Assembly (NCBI GenBank): GCA_946811185.2
Contig: OX328106.1
Location: 28,704,426-28,768,425 of the forward strand
Source of the DNA: Hippopus hippopus
Lineage: Eukaryota > Mollusca > Bivalvia > Cardiida > Cardiidae
Direction of reading: 5' to 3'
DNA length: 64,000 bases
Both the position numbers and the translations under genes were made by a program. Each line of letters starts with the position of its first letter. The stretch's first letter is position 1. Under the pieces are notes generated by a model that saw only the letters and a program-made list of their open reading frames with translations, did no database searches and was not told where the DNA came from. This document shows positions 1-11,439 of this stretch, piece by piece.

Positions 1-941
1 GGGCTATAAATCAAAAAGATGACATCGATATTTCCCAATCAATTCTTTTGATATCATTTTATGAACCGTGCCACTTCCTGTATCAATGTGGCAGTAGGGG
101 GGCATGACTTTTTTACAAACAGACATCTTGTTTTAGTTATTTAGCAGGATAAGGGTTAAAACTGAGGATCAGAAATTATTTATACATTTATAGAGCATGA
201 TTTTTTTTTGTAAACCTACGTTTTAGGTGGCTTGATAGAATTTTGATCCGTCAAAAAATTTGGTGCCATGAGTATGGCTTTCAATGAGTAAATTTTATAT
301 CCAGTGCAAATTACAGGTCATGTAAAAGTATTGTTTGCCTGTAGAGCAATACAGGGCCTGCTTGGTACCTTGTGTTTTATCCCTAAGCCTTCCAATCTCT
401 GCTATGATCAATTTTAGATGCTGCAGCAGACATTATACATGGAAGATGGGACATACTCACACCGTGCAGCCTGATCTTTGATCTACATTGGCCATATTTT
501 TGGAAGATACTCTGACCAAACAGACTTAAAATTGCAATATTTTTGTCTTCCTCTCTGTGTCGAAATATTCAATTTATATGTCTAATTGTGCAAGGGTTGG
601 AGTGATTTACCCTTGAGTGACCTCCTGTCTGGTATTGTCAAAAATCACTGACAGACTGTCATGCATTCATGATCATTTTATTCCTGACAGATCAGGATCT
701 TTGATTCGTATGATTTTATCCTTCCCCCTTATTGTTCTCCTGATCTCTTTAAAGTTTAATTCGTAGGTACAAAATTGTCCTAGACCATATTTCAGTCTGG
801 TGATAAAGAATAAAATATTGTGGTGGATGTTAAAGAGGCTTGAATGGCAATTTTTTTCTTCTGCCACACTATGTTCTTAAGTGTTTAGCTATAGTGGCAA
901 CAATCTATAGGTGTAGATGTTCCTGCTAAATAATCACAGGG
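1..941. other. No gene recognised
   Basis: AT-rich non-coding sequence. Near 430-510 a relic of the second palindromic family (GTGCAGCCTGATCTTTGATC) is visible. Short open frames carry no recognisable motif. Confidence 0.5.
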
Positions 942-1168
942 TTAACTTTTTACCACACAATCCCAAGTTTTAACAACCCTGAAAACGAAGGCTTATAAAA
1001 ACATTGTGGGAAAAGGAGAAAATGCTGGTAACCAGCATTTTCTCCTTTTCCCACAATGTTTTCTACCCTATTAAAGACTGAAATATTTTGAGTCACATTT
1101 AATTTGTGATCTGTAAATGCTTTTTAATTTGGTCATGTGAAAAAGTTTGTTGTTTGGTAAAGAGTTAA
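942..1168 (-). mobile_element. TTAA-palindrome MITE
   Basis: TTAA at both ends, intact palindrome around 1005-1065; R arm GACCCTGA is altered to AACCCTGAAAACG. Confidence 0.88.
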
Positions 1169-1582
1169 TGTGTTTTCCTATTATGACAGATTTAAATTGC
1201 TGATCTTGTGTTTTTAAATGGGCTTTATTGACTTAAAGGAAAATTTGATACATGTTTGTTTGTTGGTTGTTGTCTCAGACTGGTTCATTATAAAATGAGG
1301 CTGTCTGGTAGTACAGAAATAATCATTTACTGTCAGAAGTCTAGTTGTCTAGGGTCTCACTTAGAAAAAAAGCAATGTCTTAGAGACTCTACTCAGAGAG
1401 TAGATTACTAGCAAACATTTCCTAGAATCAATTGCTTCAGATTTTTTGCAAAGTGATCAAGACTTTCTGAAAGTCTTGCCCAATGGTCAGAAACTGAAAA
1501 CTGTATTCATGCCTGGTTGGCTGTGAACTACCTTACTGATGGGTTACCAAGACAAATAAATTATTTGCCCTGCGCTATTGCA

Positions 1583-1826
1583 AAAGGGTGATTTATGCAT
1601 CTCTCTGATGCATTATACAAAGCAAGTTGTCTTGTAATTATGGATCCTTAAAATCCATTCTAACTACCAAAGACTGAATCTGGAGGTAGAATAGTCCTTT
1701 GACATGCAGAAAATTTAACAACAGAAAAAAGTTTAAATCCAGGTGAGCCTGAACTGACTGAGCAGGCTGACATGGGTTGATAGTTTTTGCAGATGTATTA
1801 AACCTCCTTTTCACAAGGTATGGCTC
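1583..1826 (+). repeat. Dispersed repeat (GGTAGAATAGTCC family)
   Basis: ATGCATCTCTCTGATGCATT, GGAGGTAGAATAGTCCTTTG, CCTCCTTTTCACAAGGTATG. Other copies: 61928-62425 (interrupted by the hairpin MITE) and 9325-9500, where the GGTAGAATGGTCC part is inverted. Confidence 0.55.
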
Positions 1827-2403
1827 ATTTATTCAGGCTGGATTACAGCAGTTTGTTTGATCTTGATGAAGATAGAGATGTCTTTGAAATTTTATTGCTG
1901 ATATATCTTTATAATTACCATCTGTTCACTGATTTATTAAAAAAATATTTTATTAATATCTCTGTCACATACTGGCATAATTATTTTTTAAACATACAAG
2001 TATCAGGATATGTAACGATAAGATTGGTATGCTTCATCGATGTCATCTTATATTGCCAATCGTCATGGACAAGTAGTAGAAACTATGATCTCCTCATAGG
2101 CCAGGCTGAAATGATTTTTTGAGGTCTACAGCCCCTAACTCTCATATAAAAAGATGGAAACTGCCGAGATTGGCCGAATAGCCTTTATGAAAACGTCGAT
2201 ATTTACGGATGAGTTGGGGTCATAATCCTTAACACTTGAAGGCTCACTCAACAGTTAGTAACTTGGGAGTCAAAATGCTGGAAAATTTAACAAATACTTA
2301 TTAAAAAGTATATGGATATGTGTATGAGGCCGACAACGTTCACAATGTTTTGCAGAACTGTCTGTCACAGTTCTAGGCACTGGCAGAAAAATGAATTTGT
2401 TGT
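1827..2403. other. No gene recognised; one weak exon-like stretch
   Basis: A 100-codon open frame starts at 1820. After TTACAG at 1850 it reads SLFDLDEDRD, which is acidic and exon-like, but the possible donor (GTCTTT) is poor and the rest (LLKKYFINISVTYW) looks like translated AT-rich DNA. It was not assigned. Confidence 0.35.
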
Positions 2404-2640
2404 TTAACCCAATTACGAGTTTAATACAATTATGAGTTTTAACGACCCTGAGAAGGAAGCCTTTTGAAAATATTGTAGGAAAAGGAGAAAATGCTGGTAA
2501 ACAGCATTTTCTCCTTTTCCCACAATGTTTTCTACACTATCAAAGACAAATTCTATCATTTACGTCCAGTTTAAATTGTCTTGTTGTCTGCAAATGCTTT
2601 CAATTTGGACAAGTCTAAAATTTGTCGTTTGGTATAACTA
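2404..2640 (-). mobile_element. TTAA-palindrome MITE
   Basis: The R end is expanded by a duplicated AATTACGAGTTTAATAC segment; the palindrome is good; the L end decays to GGTATAAC. Confidence 0.8.
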
Positions 2641-2861
2641 AAATTAAAGTTGGTAACTTTAATCATACTTTTACGATTATAATGTTACATGTGCTAGATA
2701 CAAATATACAAGTCAGTTTCTTAAATCCAAGGCTAAACATCTAACATGTTGACAAGTTGTCTCAGCCACTGAGTTGACTTGTCTGAGACTTCTTAGAATT
2801 ATAATCTTTTTCCAAATGGTTTGTTGGGACAGATAAATCAGGATGTAATGTGGCAAAAATA

Positions 2862-3050
2862 GTCCAACCTTGAAGAAGACGGCTTCTGAAAACATTGTGG
2901 GAAAGGACAAAAATGCTGTTACCCAGTGTGTTCTCCTTTTCCCACTTTGTTTTCTCTCCTTTAAAAGACAAATCCTGCCATTTCAGCTATGTTTTAAATT
3001 TGTCAGCATATTCTTTGATTTGAACAAGTCAAAAATTTTGTCATTTGCAC
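2862..3050 (-). mobile_element. TTAA-palindrome MITE, diverged
   Basis: CTTGAAGAAGACGGCTTCTG starts the R arm without its terminus; the palindrome arms no longer match well (ACCCAGTGTGTTCTCC). Confidence 0.65.
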
Positions 3051-3243
3051 AACTCTTTACCGAACAACAAAATTTTAGACTTGCAATTTGAAAGCATTTG
3101 CGACAAAATAATAAGTATGGCTTGAAAATTGAAATTTTCTTTTGGAAGGATAGGAAATATTGTGGGAATAGGAGGAAATGCTTGTGACCAGCATTTTATC
3201 CTTTTTTCCACCATGTTTTCAAAAACTTTATCTGTCAAAATCA
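3051..3243 (+). mobile_element. TTAA-palindrome MITE, right end lost
   Basis: AACTCTTTACCGAACAACAA at the left; eroded palindrome at 3160-3225; runs into the next copy at its TTAA. Confidence 0.65.
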
Positions 3244-3470
3244 TTAACTCTTTACCAAATGACAACATTTTGTTCTCTACCAAATTGAAAGCGTTTTCAG
3301 TCGACAAATTGTGTGTTGCTCAAAAGATGATTGTTTTCTTTTAAAGGATAGAAAATGTTGTGGAAAAGGGAGAAAATGCTGATTACTAGCATTTTTCTCC
3401 CTTTTCCACAATATTTTCAAAAGTCTTCTTTAGGGCCAGTAGGTCGTGATTGTGTGTGGTAAAGGGTTAA
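3244..3470 (+). mobile_element. TTAA-palindrome MITE with symmetric arm variant
   Basis: Complete TTAA to TTAA. Both palindrome arms carry GTGGAAAAGGGAG in place of the family GTGGGAAAAGGAG. Confidence 0.88.
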
Positions 3471-3655
3471 AACTCAGGATTTTATAGCAAAGGGTCAAGG
3501 GCTGAACAATAAAATATGTATTATTGGTGGGAGATAATTAGATAATGCATTGAGGTTACAGAGTCAGTGACAGAAACTTGATTAGTCTGCTTGTGATGTT
3601 TGTACACTAAGTTTATCCACTGTCAAGTTGTAGGAGTGTAATGCTGGAAAAATCT

Positions 3656-3900
3656 TGATTCTTTACCAAGCGACAAAATTTTAGACCAGTCCAAAATGAA
3701 AGCATTTGCAGACAACAAAATGAATGTGACTTAAAAAAGTGAATTTGTTTTCTTAGGAGTAGAAAAAATTCTCGGAAAAGGAGAAAAAGCTGGTTACCAG
3801 AAAATGCTGGTTACCAGCATTTTCTCCTTCTCAGACAGTGTTTTCAAAAGCTTTCTTTCCAAGGGTCATTATAGGTCGAGATTGTGTGATAAAGGGGTAA
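3656..3900 (+). mobile_element. TTAA-palindrome MITE with duplicated centre
   Basis: The apex AGCTGGTTACCAGAAAATGC followed by TGGTTACCAGC shows a 16-bp duplication of the palindrome tip. Confidence 0.82.
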
Positions 3901-4071
3901 CACATATTTTATCTACAGATACTGAGGAAAACATTGTGATAAAATAAAGAAAGTGCTTGGAACAAACAATATCTGTCTTTAAAATGATGTTTCTATTGAC
4001 TTGCTTAATTTTGAATTTGTTGTTCTTTGTTTTTTTTTTGATAAATGTGATACAGCTTATTTAAAAGAGTT

Positions 4072-4304
4072 TTAACCCCTTAACCACACAAACACAGTTC
4101 TGCCTTTTAACAACCCTAAGAAAAAGCCATTTGAAAACATTGTGGGTAAAGGAGAAAATGCTGGTAACCAGCATTTTCTACTTTTCCCATAATGTTTTCT
4201 GACCATTCAAAGATAAAATTTATCATTTGAGTTATATTTGATATGCTCTCTGAAAATGCTTTCAATTTGGACAAGTCATAAATTTTGTTGGTTGGTAAAA
4301 AGCT
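4072..4304 (-). mobile_element. TTAA-palindrome MITE
   Basis: R end TTAACCCCTTAACCACACAA; palindrome near 4135-4200; L end ends in GGTAAAAAGCTGA without TTAA. Confidence 0.82.
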
Positions 4305-4664
4305 GAGGAATGGTTCCAAAAGTATCTGCTTCAAACTACGTTTCTGTAGGTACATGTAGATCTTTGGAACATACAATTTGAATAAATAAGTGCTTGCAAG
4401 TGGCAACTGAGTAAACTTTATCACATAAAGTAAGATAGGCCCAAATCAGTGAAAATATGGAAATAAGTACATTAAACCCATATGGAAATGGATGGTCCAA
4501 TTTTTGTCGAACACAGAGGAGAATGTCATGGACGTTCAGTGGATGTGCAGGTATTTTTATCAAAACTTTCCTTGCAAACTTGTGAATTTTTCTGGTCAGT
4601 GGGTTTGCTTTTTAAATTTTCCTGTCTAATATATATTAGCAAAGGGCTTATCACACATTACCTT

Positions 4665-4890
4665 TTAACTCTCTAAAAAACAACTAAATTCTAGACCTGT
4701 CCAAGTTGGAAGAATTGGCAGGTGGCAAATTAAATATGGCTCAGATATTGAGATTGTTGTCTTGAAAGGGTAGAAAACATAATGTGAAAAGAAGAAATAC
4801 TAGTTTCTATAATTTTCTGCTTTTTCCAACGATGTTTTCAAAAAGGCTTGTCAAAATCATTAGAACTCGGGATTGTGTGGTAAGAGTTAA
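4665..4890 (+). mobile_element. TTAA-palindrome MITE, diverged
   Basis: TTAA at both ends; the palindrome is badly mismatched (AGAAATACTAGTTTCTATAA), an old copy. Confidence 0.75.
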
Positions 4891-4899
4891 CTAATTGCC

Positions 4900-5126
4900 T
4901 TAACTCTTTAATGATAAAATTTGAGACTAGTCTGAATTGAAAGTATTTGCAGACGACATATTAAATTTAGCTGAAACTGTGGTAATTGTCTGTGAAAGTG
5001 TAGAAAACCTTGGGGGAAAAGGAGAAAATGCTGGTTAGCAGCATTTTCTCCTTTTCTGTTATGGTTTTTAAAAGGCTATTTCCTCAGGGTAGTAAAAACT
5101 CGGGATTTGTGTGGTAAAGAGGTATT
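4900..5126 (+). mobile_element. TTAA-palindrome MITE
   Basis: Starts 10 bp after the previous copy; apex GCTGGTTAGCAGC; right TTAA lost (GGTAAAGAGGTATTA). Confidence 0.78.
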
Positions 5127-5157
5127 ACATACATCTTGTGGTCTTGCAATAGGCTTT

Positions 5158-5377
5158 TTAACCCATTACCATACAATGAAATTTTGGACTTGAACAAATT
5201 GAAAGCATTTGCAGAAGATAAATGCAGCTCACATGATGATTTGTCTTTGATAGGGTAGTAAATATTGGGAAAGGAGAAAATTCTAATTATCAGCATTTTC
5301 TCTTTTTTCCCAAAATGTTTGCCAAAGCTCTCTCTTTCACCTTCATTAAAATTTTAAATTATGTGGTCAAAGATTAA
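5158..5377 (+). mobile_element. TTAA-palindrome MITE, diverged
   Basis: TTAA at both ends; L end carries ACCCATTACCATACAATGAA; palindrome imperfect (ATTCTAATTATCAGCATT). Confidence 0.72.
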
Positions 5378-5609
5378 AAAGAAAGAACATGGCAAAATAT
5401 CCTTGATAATTAGCAATTCCCCTTTTACCATCATATTTTCACTGGAATTCCTGTATTGTACTTTATAAAACCCTTTTGGACCTTATGAACAAGTAAACCT
5501 AGATAATCAGAGAGTATGAAGGTCACAGTATTCTGGCAAGATTTATTCAGAGAGAGGACAGTTGTGCCATCAATTTGTGTGGAAAGGGGACACTTTCAAA
5601 ATTCATGAG

Positions 5610-5803
5610 TCAAAGGCACCCTGAGGAAGAAGCCTTTTAAAAACATTGTTGGAACAGGAAAAAAAGCTGGTAACCAGCATTTTCTCCTTTTCTCACAATG
5701 TTTTCCACCCTATCAAAGACAGAAATCATTGCTTGAGGCGCATCTAAATTGTATGCAAATGCTTTCGATTTGGACATGGCTTCGTTTTTGTTGCATGGTA
5801 AAG
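5610..5803 (-). mobile_element. TTAA-palindrome MITE, both termini eroded
   Basis: CACCCTGAGGAAGAAGCCTT to TTGTTGCATGGTAAAG; palindrome at 5645-5705. Confidence 0.72.
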
Positions 5804-6228
5804 AAAAGAGAGGAAATACCACCTTTGTGCAATGTGATGGCGTAATTTTTGGATTCATTTGGGCAATTTTCTACAACATTTGCAGGTTGGTAGATGGCTA
5901 AGGTTAGATACAGGATCACATTAAGGCTTAAAGTGCTGAATAAACCAAATGGATGTTTTTAGTTAAGAAAGAAGACCTGAATAAAAAGCAATTCTAAGGT
6001 TCAAGTTTTGTGCAGTCTGATGCCAGTCTACACTGGCAACAAGGGCAACTAAAGTCATAAAAGGCACTTTAAGGGTTAAAAAGGAAGAAAGTATGGCAAT
6101 AGGCAGATTTGCTGGTTCTAAACAATTTTTCAACATTTCAAGGAGAAGAATGAGAAAAGATATCTAAATGATAGAGATACAAGAGTTGTTTCCCTTTTTC
6201 CTTTGTGAATGTTATTACTTAATCCAAA

Positions 6229-6352
6229 CTTAACCTATTATACTGAACAACTGGGAGTTTCTGCGGATCTTCGAAAAAAGGTATTTGAAAACATCATGGG
6301 AAAAGGAGAAATACCAGAATTTTCTCCATCTTCTACAATGTTTACTTTCCAT
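6229..6352 (-). mobile_element. TTAA-palindrome MITE, R half only
   Basis: TTAACCTATTATACTGAACA to ACAATGTTTACTTTCC; abuts the full copy at 6353. Confidence 0.6.
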
Positions 6353-6581
6353 TTAACCCATTACCACACAATCCCTACTTTTGACGACCCTGAGAAAGAA
6401 GCCTTTGGAAAACATTGTGGGAAAAGGAGAAAATGCTGGTAACCAGCATTTTCTCCTTTTCCCACAATGTTTTCTACCCTTCACAAAACAAATTTCAAAT
6501 TTTCAGTCACTTTTATTTTGTCATCTGCAAATGCTTTCGAATTGGACAAACCTAAAATTTTGTCGTTTGGTAATGAGTTAA
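6353..6581 (-). mobile_element. TTAA-palindrome MITE, full 229 bp
   Basis: TTAACCCATTACCACACAAT to GGTAATGAGTTAA. A separate L-arm fragment (CTACAAATGCTTTCAATTTG) follows at 6595-6660. Confidence 0.9.
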
Positions 6582-7370
6582 GCACAAATCTCATCAATTT
6601 AGTCACATTTCATCATTCTGATGTCTACAAATGCTTTCAATTTGGACAAGTCTAGAATTATTTCCGTAAAAGGTGTATATCACAGTAATTTTTAACGCTT
6701 TCAGTGACATAGGCAAAGACAGGAGCTCTTGCAGATCATGATCAGACTACACAGAAGGTTTATTCTGATCTTGGATTAATCATGTCAGTTTGTGTAGTCC
6801 AGCCTTTAAGATAAAAATCTGTCAGAGTTTATTTAGATGGCCTTTTCAGTCGTCAAAAGAGGTCCAGTATATATATTTGGCACTGAAAGAATAAACATCC
6901 AGATTTTGAAAAGAAGTTGTGAATTTGGAGAGCAATTATTATTTACCATTATACATACCTGCGTCAGGTTGATAGACTGACTATTGAGTCCACTTGATCC
7001 AGTGACTAGTTAAACCTGGGAAAATGCATAATTATGCAATAAATACTAATTATCTCCAGGTAGATATAGTTGTCTCTCTTTGAACACTCTTGCTCATATT
7101 TGGTAAGAAAATGGGCAAGTCATGCGAGACAGCACAATATTTTAAAGACAGATAAGGTGTCTGTGACAAAGAGGAAACTTTAACTATCCCATAACAGGAA
7201 TAAAAAAATGAGAAATAAAAGCTGCATTGCAACCGAAAGTGCCTCTGTTGGTACAGACAAATGTATCCGATTGTATTTTGTATATGTTGCCGTTCTCCAT
7301 GTCAGTAAATTTTTCAAATTCCTCTAATCAAATCGATTCTTCAGGAGTTTGAGTCCTTTGATTATGTTAT

Positions 7371-7592
7371 TTAACTCTTTACCATATGACAAAATTTTAG
7401 ACTCAACCATTGAAAGCATTTGCAGACTGCAAATTAATTGTGTTCAAAAGGTTTCTGTCTTTGAAATGGTAGAAAATATTGCACAAAAAAGGAGAAAACG
7501 CTGGTTACCAGCATTTTTTCCTTTTCACACAATGTTTTGAAAAGTCCTCTTTCTCAGGGTGATTAAAATTTTGGATTGTTTGGTTAAAGGTT
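7371..7592 (+). mobile_element. TTAA-palindrome MITE
   Basis: Left TTAA present; right end GATTGTTTGGTTAAAGGTTT has lost TTAA. Family A Helentron-like element begins 52 bp later. Confidence 0.83.
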
Positions 7593-7643
7593 TACCTAGA
7601 GGGTGGTTCCATTACCAAATTACAACTCCAGGGAGAGGTTTTT

Positions 7644-8719
7644 TAGCTCCACTAGCCATAGGCCAGCGGGCTTATGTCATGGCCCGGTGTCCGTTGTGTG
7701 TCCATCTGTCCGTCCGTCTGTCGGTGCGTTAACTTTTATTTCAAACATCTTCTTCTCTGAAACTACTCATCCAATTTTGATGAAACTTCACAGAAATGAT
7801 CCTGCCATGGTCCTCTTCAGAATTTCTTGAAAGAATTTGATTCCTTCAACTCTGGTTGCCATGGCAACAAAACTTAAAAATATTGGAAATCTTTGAAAAT
7901 CTTCTTGTCTGAAACCATAAGGCTTAGGGCTACCAAATTTGGTGTGTAGCTTTGTCTAGTGGACCTCTATCAAGTTTCTTCAAATTATAGCCATGGGGTC
8001 AAAATTGGCCCTGCCCCGGGGGTCACAAGTTTTACATGGGCTTATATAGAGAAAACTTTAGAAGTCTCCCTGCACCTAGCCATAAGGCCTAGGGCCACCA
8101 AATTTTGCATGTGGCTTTATCTAGTGGGTCTCTACCAAGAGTGCCCAAATTATAACCCTGGGCTCAAATTTGACCCCGCCCCGGGGGTCACAAGTTTTAC
8201 ATGGGCTTATATAGAGAAAACTTTAGAAGTCTCCCTGCACCTAGCCATAAGGCCTAGGGCTACCAAATTCTGCATATGGCTTTATCTAGTGGGCCCCTAC
8301 CAAGAGTGCCCAAATTATAGCCCTGGGGTCAAATTTGGCCCCGCCCCGAGGGTCACAAGTTTTACATGGGCATATATGGTGAAAACTTTAGAAATCGCCC
8401 TGTACTTGGTCATAAAGCCTAGGGTTACCAAATTTTGCATGTAGCTTTATCTAGTGGGTCTTTACCAAGAGTGCTCAAATTATAGCCCTAGGGCTGAATT
8501 TGATCCCACTCCAGGGGTAAGAAGTTTTACATGGGCTTATATAGTGAAAACTTTAGAAATCTTCTTTTTACTGACCATAAGACTTAGGGCTACCAATTTT
8601 AGTCCTGTTTCAGGGGTCTCATGTTCAAAACCAATTTGCCAAGTATTGTAAAGTTTGGCATGTAGTGGTTTTACTTATTAGCCAGTGGAGCGATACAGGG
8701 CCATCATGGCCCTCTTGTT
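7644..8719 (+). mobile_element. Helentron-like element, family A, copy 1
   Basis: The left end TTAGCTCCACTAGCCATAGG is mirrored by a subterminal inverted repeat GCCAGTGGAGCG near 8681. The right end is a hairpin (GGGCCATCATGGCCC) followed by TCTTGTT. The middle holds four units of exactly 165 bp, with the AAGTTTTACATGGG landmark at 8027, 8192, 8357 and 8522. A T/T insertion site, subterminal inverted repeats, a 3' hairpin and central tandem repeats are the architecture of Helentron-type non-autonomous elements (HINE; 'pearl' in bivalves). No Rep or helicase is coded. The class is inference; the structure is seen directly. Confidence 0.75.
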
Positions 8720-8796
8720 GTAACATTCTTCTTTGTTACCTCTGCTGTTTTAAAAGAAAACATAGAGGTATAATCATAGCCCAGGCATTATATGTG

Positions 8797-9017
8797 TCAT
8801 TGTGCAAAAACTTTAACATTTTATAATATTTTTGTTATTACTGAAGATATTAATTCAAACTTGGACTAGTTGTTAATTAGCAAAAGGGGAACCTGTATAA
8901 CAGGGGCAAAAAAACATCAAAACATTTTTGACACAGTTATGCCCAATTATTTTACCTAGACTTTTCACTAAAAACGACTGCAGTGGAGCATTGGCACCTG
9001 CATGTACTGCTCTTGTT
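8797..9017 (+). repeat. Dispersed repeat (GCAAAAACTTTAACATTTTA)
   Basis: GTGCAAAAACTTTAACATTT ... TACTGAAGATATTAATTCAA ... TTTTTGACACAGTTATGCCC ... GTACTGCTCTTGTTT. Two further copies flank the mariner element. The CTCTTGTT end is reminiscent of the Helentron-like termini. Confidence 0.6.
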
Positions 9018-9504
9018 TTCTTCCCTGTCGAAGACAAATCTCATCCTTTCAGTCACATTTGATTTGCTTTGAAATGCTTCCAAAATGGACAGGTCTAAAG
9101 TTTTGTTGACAGTTAAAGGATAAGGAAATTTAATCTTACATTAATCGTGACTTGTGACCATGTCCTGAATACTCAACAAGCAAAGTTTTTGTTTCTGTTC
9201 ATATTTATTCAGGCTTGCAAAGGTTACCTCTTGATATATTTTCTATAGTAAGTTTTATTGCTTCTTGAAAACTATGTCTATGTCTCAAACAAAGTAGCCA
9301 TGCCCTGTAAAAAGTCATCTGCAAAAAGTACTGACCCAGGTCAGCCGGTGAAGGCTGACATGAGTGAATACTTTTTGCTACTTGTAAATTTTCTGCATGG
9401 CAAAGGACCATTCTACCTCCAGATCCAGTCGATTGATAGACAAAGTGGATTTTATGGATCCATGATTATGTGACTTTATACCCCCTTTTCCCAGAGCATG
9501 GCTC

Positions 9505-9660
9505 AAATAAATCTTATCGTAGACTTTTTATTGAAAGAATTTGCAGATTACAAATTATTTCGTGCTTTTTTCTCAGATAGTGGATTTTTCTCCTTATACC
9601 ACAACGTTTTCAAAGCCTTCTCAAGGTCATTAAAAATCTGGATTGTTTGGTAAAGAGTTA
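9505..9660 (+). mobile_element. TTAA-palindrome MITE, internally deleted
   Basis: L arm (AGACTTTTTATTGAAAGAAT) and R end (GGATTGTTTGGTAAAGAGTT) flank only one palindrome arm. A loose L-arm fragment of another copy is at 9023-9120. Confidence 0.65.
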
Positions 9661-9731
9661 TACAAATCAGTTTTGAAATCATTGTCAGCTTTTCTATTTA
9701 CCACGATGAGTTAACCTGTATTCATGACAGT

Positions 9732-9951
9732 TTTATCCCTTCACCACAAAATCCCAGCTTTTAAAGAAAGAAGCCTTTTGAAAACATTGTGGAAAAGGGA
9801 GAAAATTCTGGTTAATAGCATTTTCTCCTTTTCTCACAATGTTTTCTAATCTTTCAAGGAAATTTGATCAATTTACATACATATATATTTGTCATCTGCA
9901 AATGCTCTGAATTAAGATGAGTCTAAATTTTTGTTGTTTGGTAAAGAGTTT
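9732..9951 (-). mobile_element. TTAA-palindrome MITE
   Basis: TTATCCCTTCACCACAAAAT to GTTTGGTAAAGAGTTT; apex TTCTGGTTAATAGC mismatched. Confidence 0.8.
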
Positions 9952-10186
9952 CAGTAATTCATGAATTCATGTGAAGACATCTTGGCAGAAGGATAAATTG
10001 CAAACTGTTATAAGCTGTTTCCATGTTTCCTAATGTGTTTGTTGAGAGACTGAAAAAGTTCTCTTGAAGTGGCAATGCGTTAACCCTTAAAGTTCCAAAC
10101 TAAACTTCAGTTTGAATGTAGGTCAAGATCAGACTGTACAGAAAGTGGAGTCTAATCTTTGGTCTACACTGTGACTTGAAGTTGCT

Positions 10187-10296
10187 AGCCTGTTTAAATT
10201 GAAAACATTTGTAGATGACTAATTAGATGTCACTCAGATGTTAAAATTTATCTTGGAGAGGTTAGAAAACATTGTTGGAAAAAGAGAGAATATGGA
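10187..10296 (+). mobile_element. TTAA-palindrome MITE, L half only
   Basis: GTTTAAATTGAAAACATTTG to AGAAAACATTGTTGGAAAAA; breaks within the left palindrome arm. Confidence 0.6.
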
Positions 10297-11128
10297 AATA
10301 GGTCAATGCAAGCAATTTCTTTATTTCAAATCCATTGTCTGGAGGTTTAGTTTTCTTGGGCAGAGGAGGGCGAGTAATAGACATGATGACCTTGTGGCCT
10401 CAAATCACTGTTTGGCCAAAATGTTTTGACAGTGGTAGTGTGGGAAAGCAGCCATCTGCTTAGCAGTTGAGAAATATTAAGCAATTAAAACAGTTATTGA
10501 TATTTAATTGTAATAAAGAAGCATAGTATAACACCCTGTTTCACCTGTTACAGAGTATTGATCAGTATACTGCAAGAGCTTTTTCTGATGTACATACAGT
10601 TGTCTGACTCACTCAGACGCTCTATGGATGGTTTCAACATTGTCTGCTGCATACAGAATCAGTATTGATTTGTTAAAAAGCTCTCTACTTCCTTTCATAC
10701 ATTCCAGAACGAAACAGCCTTTTCATATTCTGTAAAAGGTCTTGTTGTTATTTGTTCTATTTTTATTAAGATTGGGTCTCATAAAGACACTGTTTAATTA
10801 TTTTACAGTATTGACTACACATTGTGGATTTTACTATTATTACTATTAATTGACTGCTTTGTTTTGATCAATATTAATGTAACATTTAGCTTGGACTATT
10901 TTATGTTGTAGGTAAGTCTAGCTTGGCTTAATCATTTCTTTATTATAGTAAAAAGATTTTTTCTCAGCAAATGACATTTTGAAGAAACATTAGCAAAAAA
11001 GTCAATTGTGACAAAGTGAAATAAACATACAATTATGGGATATTAATGAATTCTTATTCAGTCCTTTTACAGCTGTGTGGCTAACACAAAATAGCTTTCA
11101 TTCTGGGTATTGTGATTTGAACTCTGAC

Positions 11129-11357
11129 TTAACCCTTTACCACACAGTCACCACTTTTAATGACCCTGAGGGTGTAGCCTTTTGAAAAAATTGTGGGAAA
11201 AGGAGAAAATGCTGGTAACCAGCATTTTCTCCTTTTCCCACAATGTTTTCTACCCTTCCAAAAACAAGTTTCAAATTTTGATGGACATTTAAGATTTCGT
11301 CTGCAAATGCTTTCATTTTGAACAAGTCTAAAATTTTGTTGTTTGGAAAAGGGTTAA
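11129..11357 (-). mobile_element. TTAA-palindrome MITE, full 229 bp
   Basis: TTAACCCTTTACCACACAGT to GGAAAAGGGTTAA; palindrome intact with A at the apex. It lies 80 bp before the minisatellite. Confidence 0.9.
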
Positions 11358-11439
11358 GAAAAAGACAGGATTAGTTAAGGCTTGTCACTGCTGAACAATG
11401 TCTTTCCTGTTATATACAGTACATGTAAGAGAAAGTTAG

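Noticed and set aside
1850..1880. Possible upstream TACC exon with SLFDLDEDRD
   Set aside because: Acceptor TTACAG is acceptable, but there is no good donor and no phase support to 15487.
7959..8444. 161-codon open frame with three internal repeats (GVTSFTWAYIEKTLEVSLHL-type)
   Set aside because: It coincides with the 165-bp tandem units of Helentron-like family A; the same units elsewhere (38500-39000) are not open.
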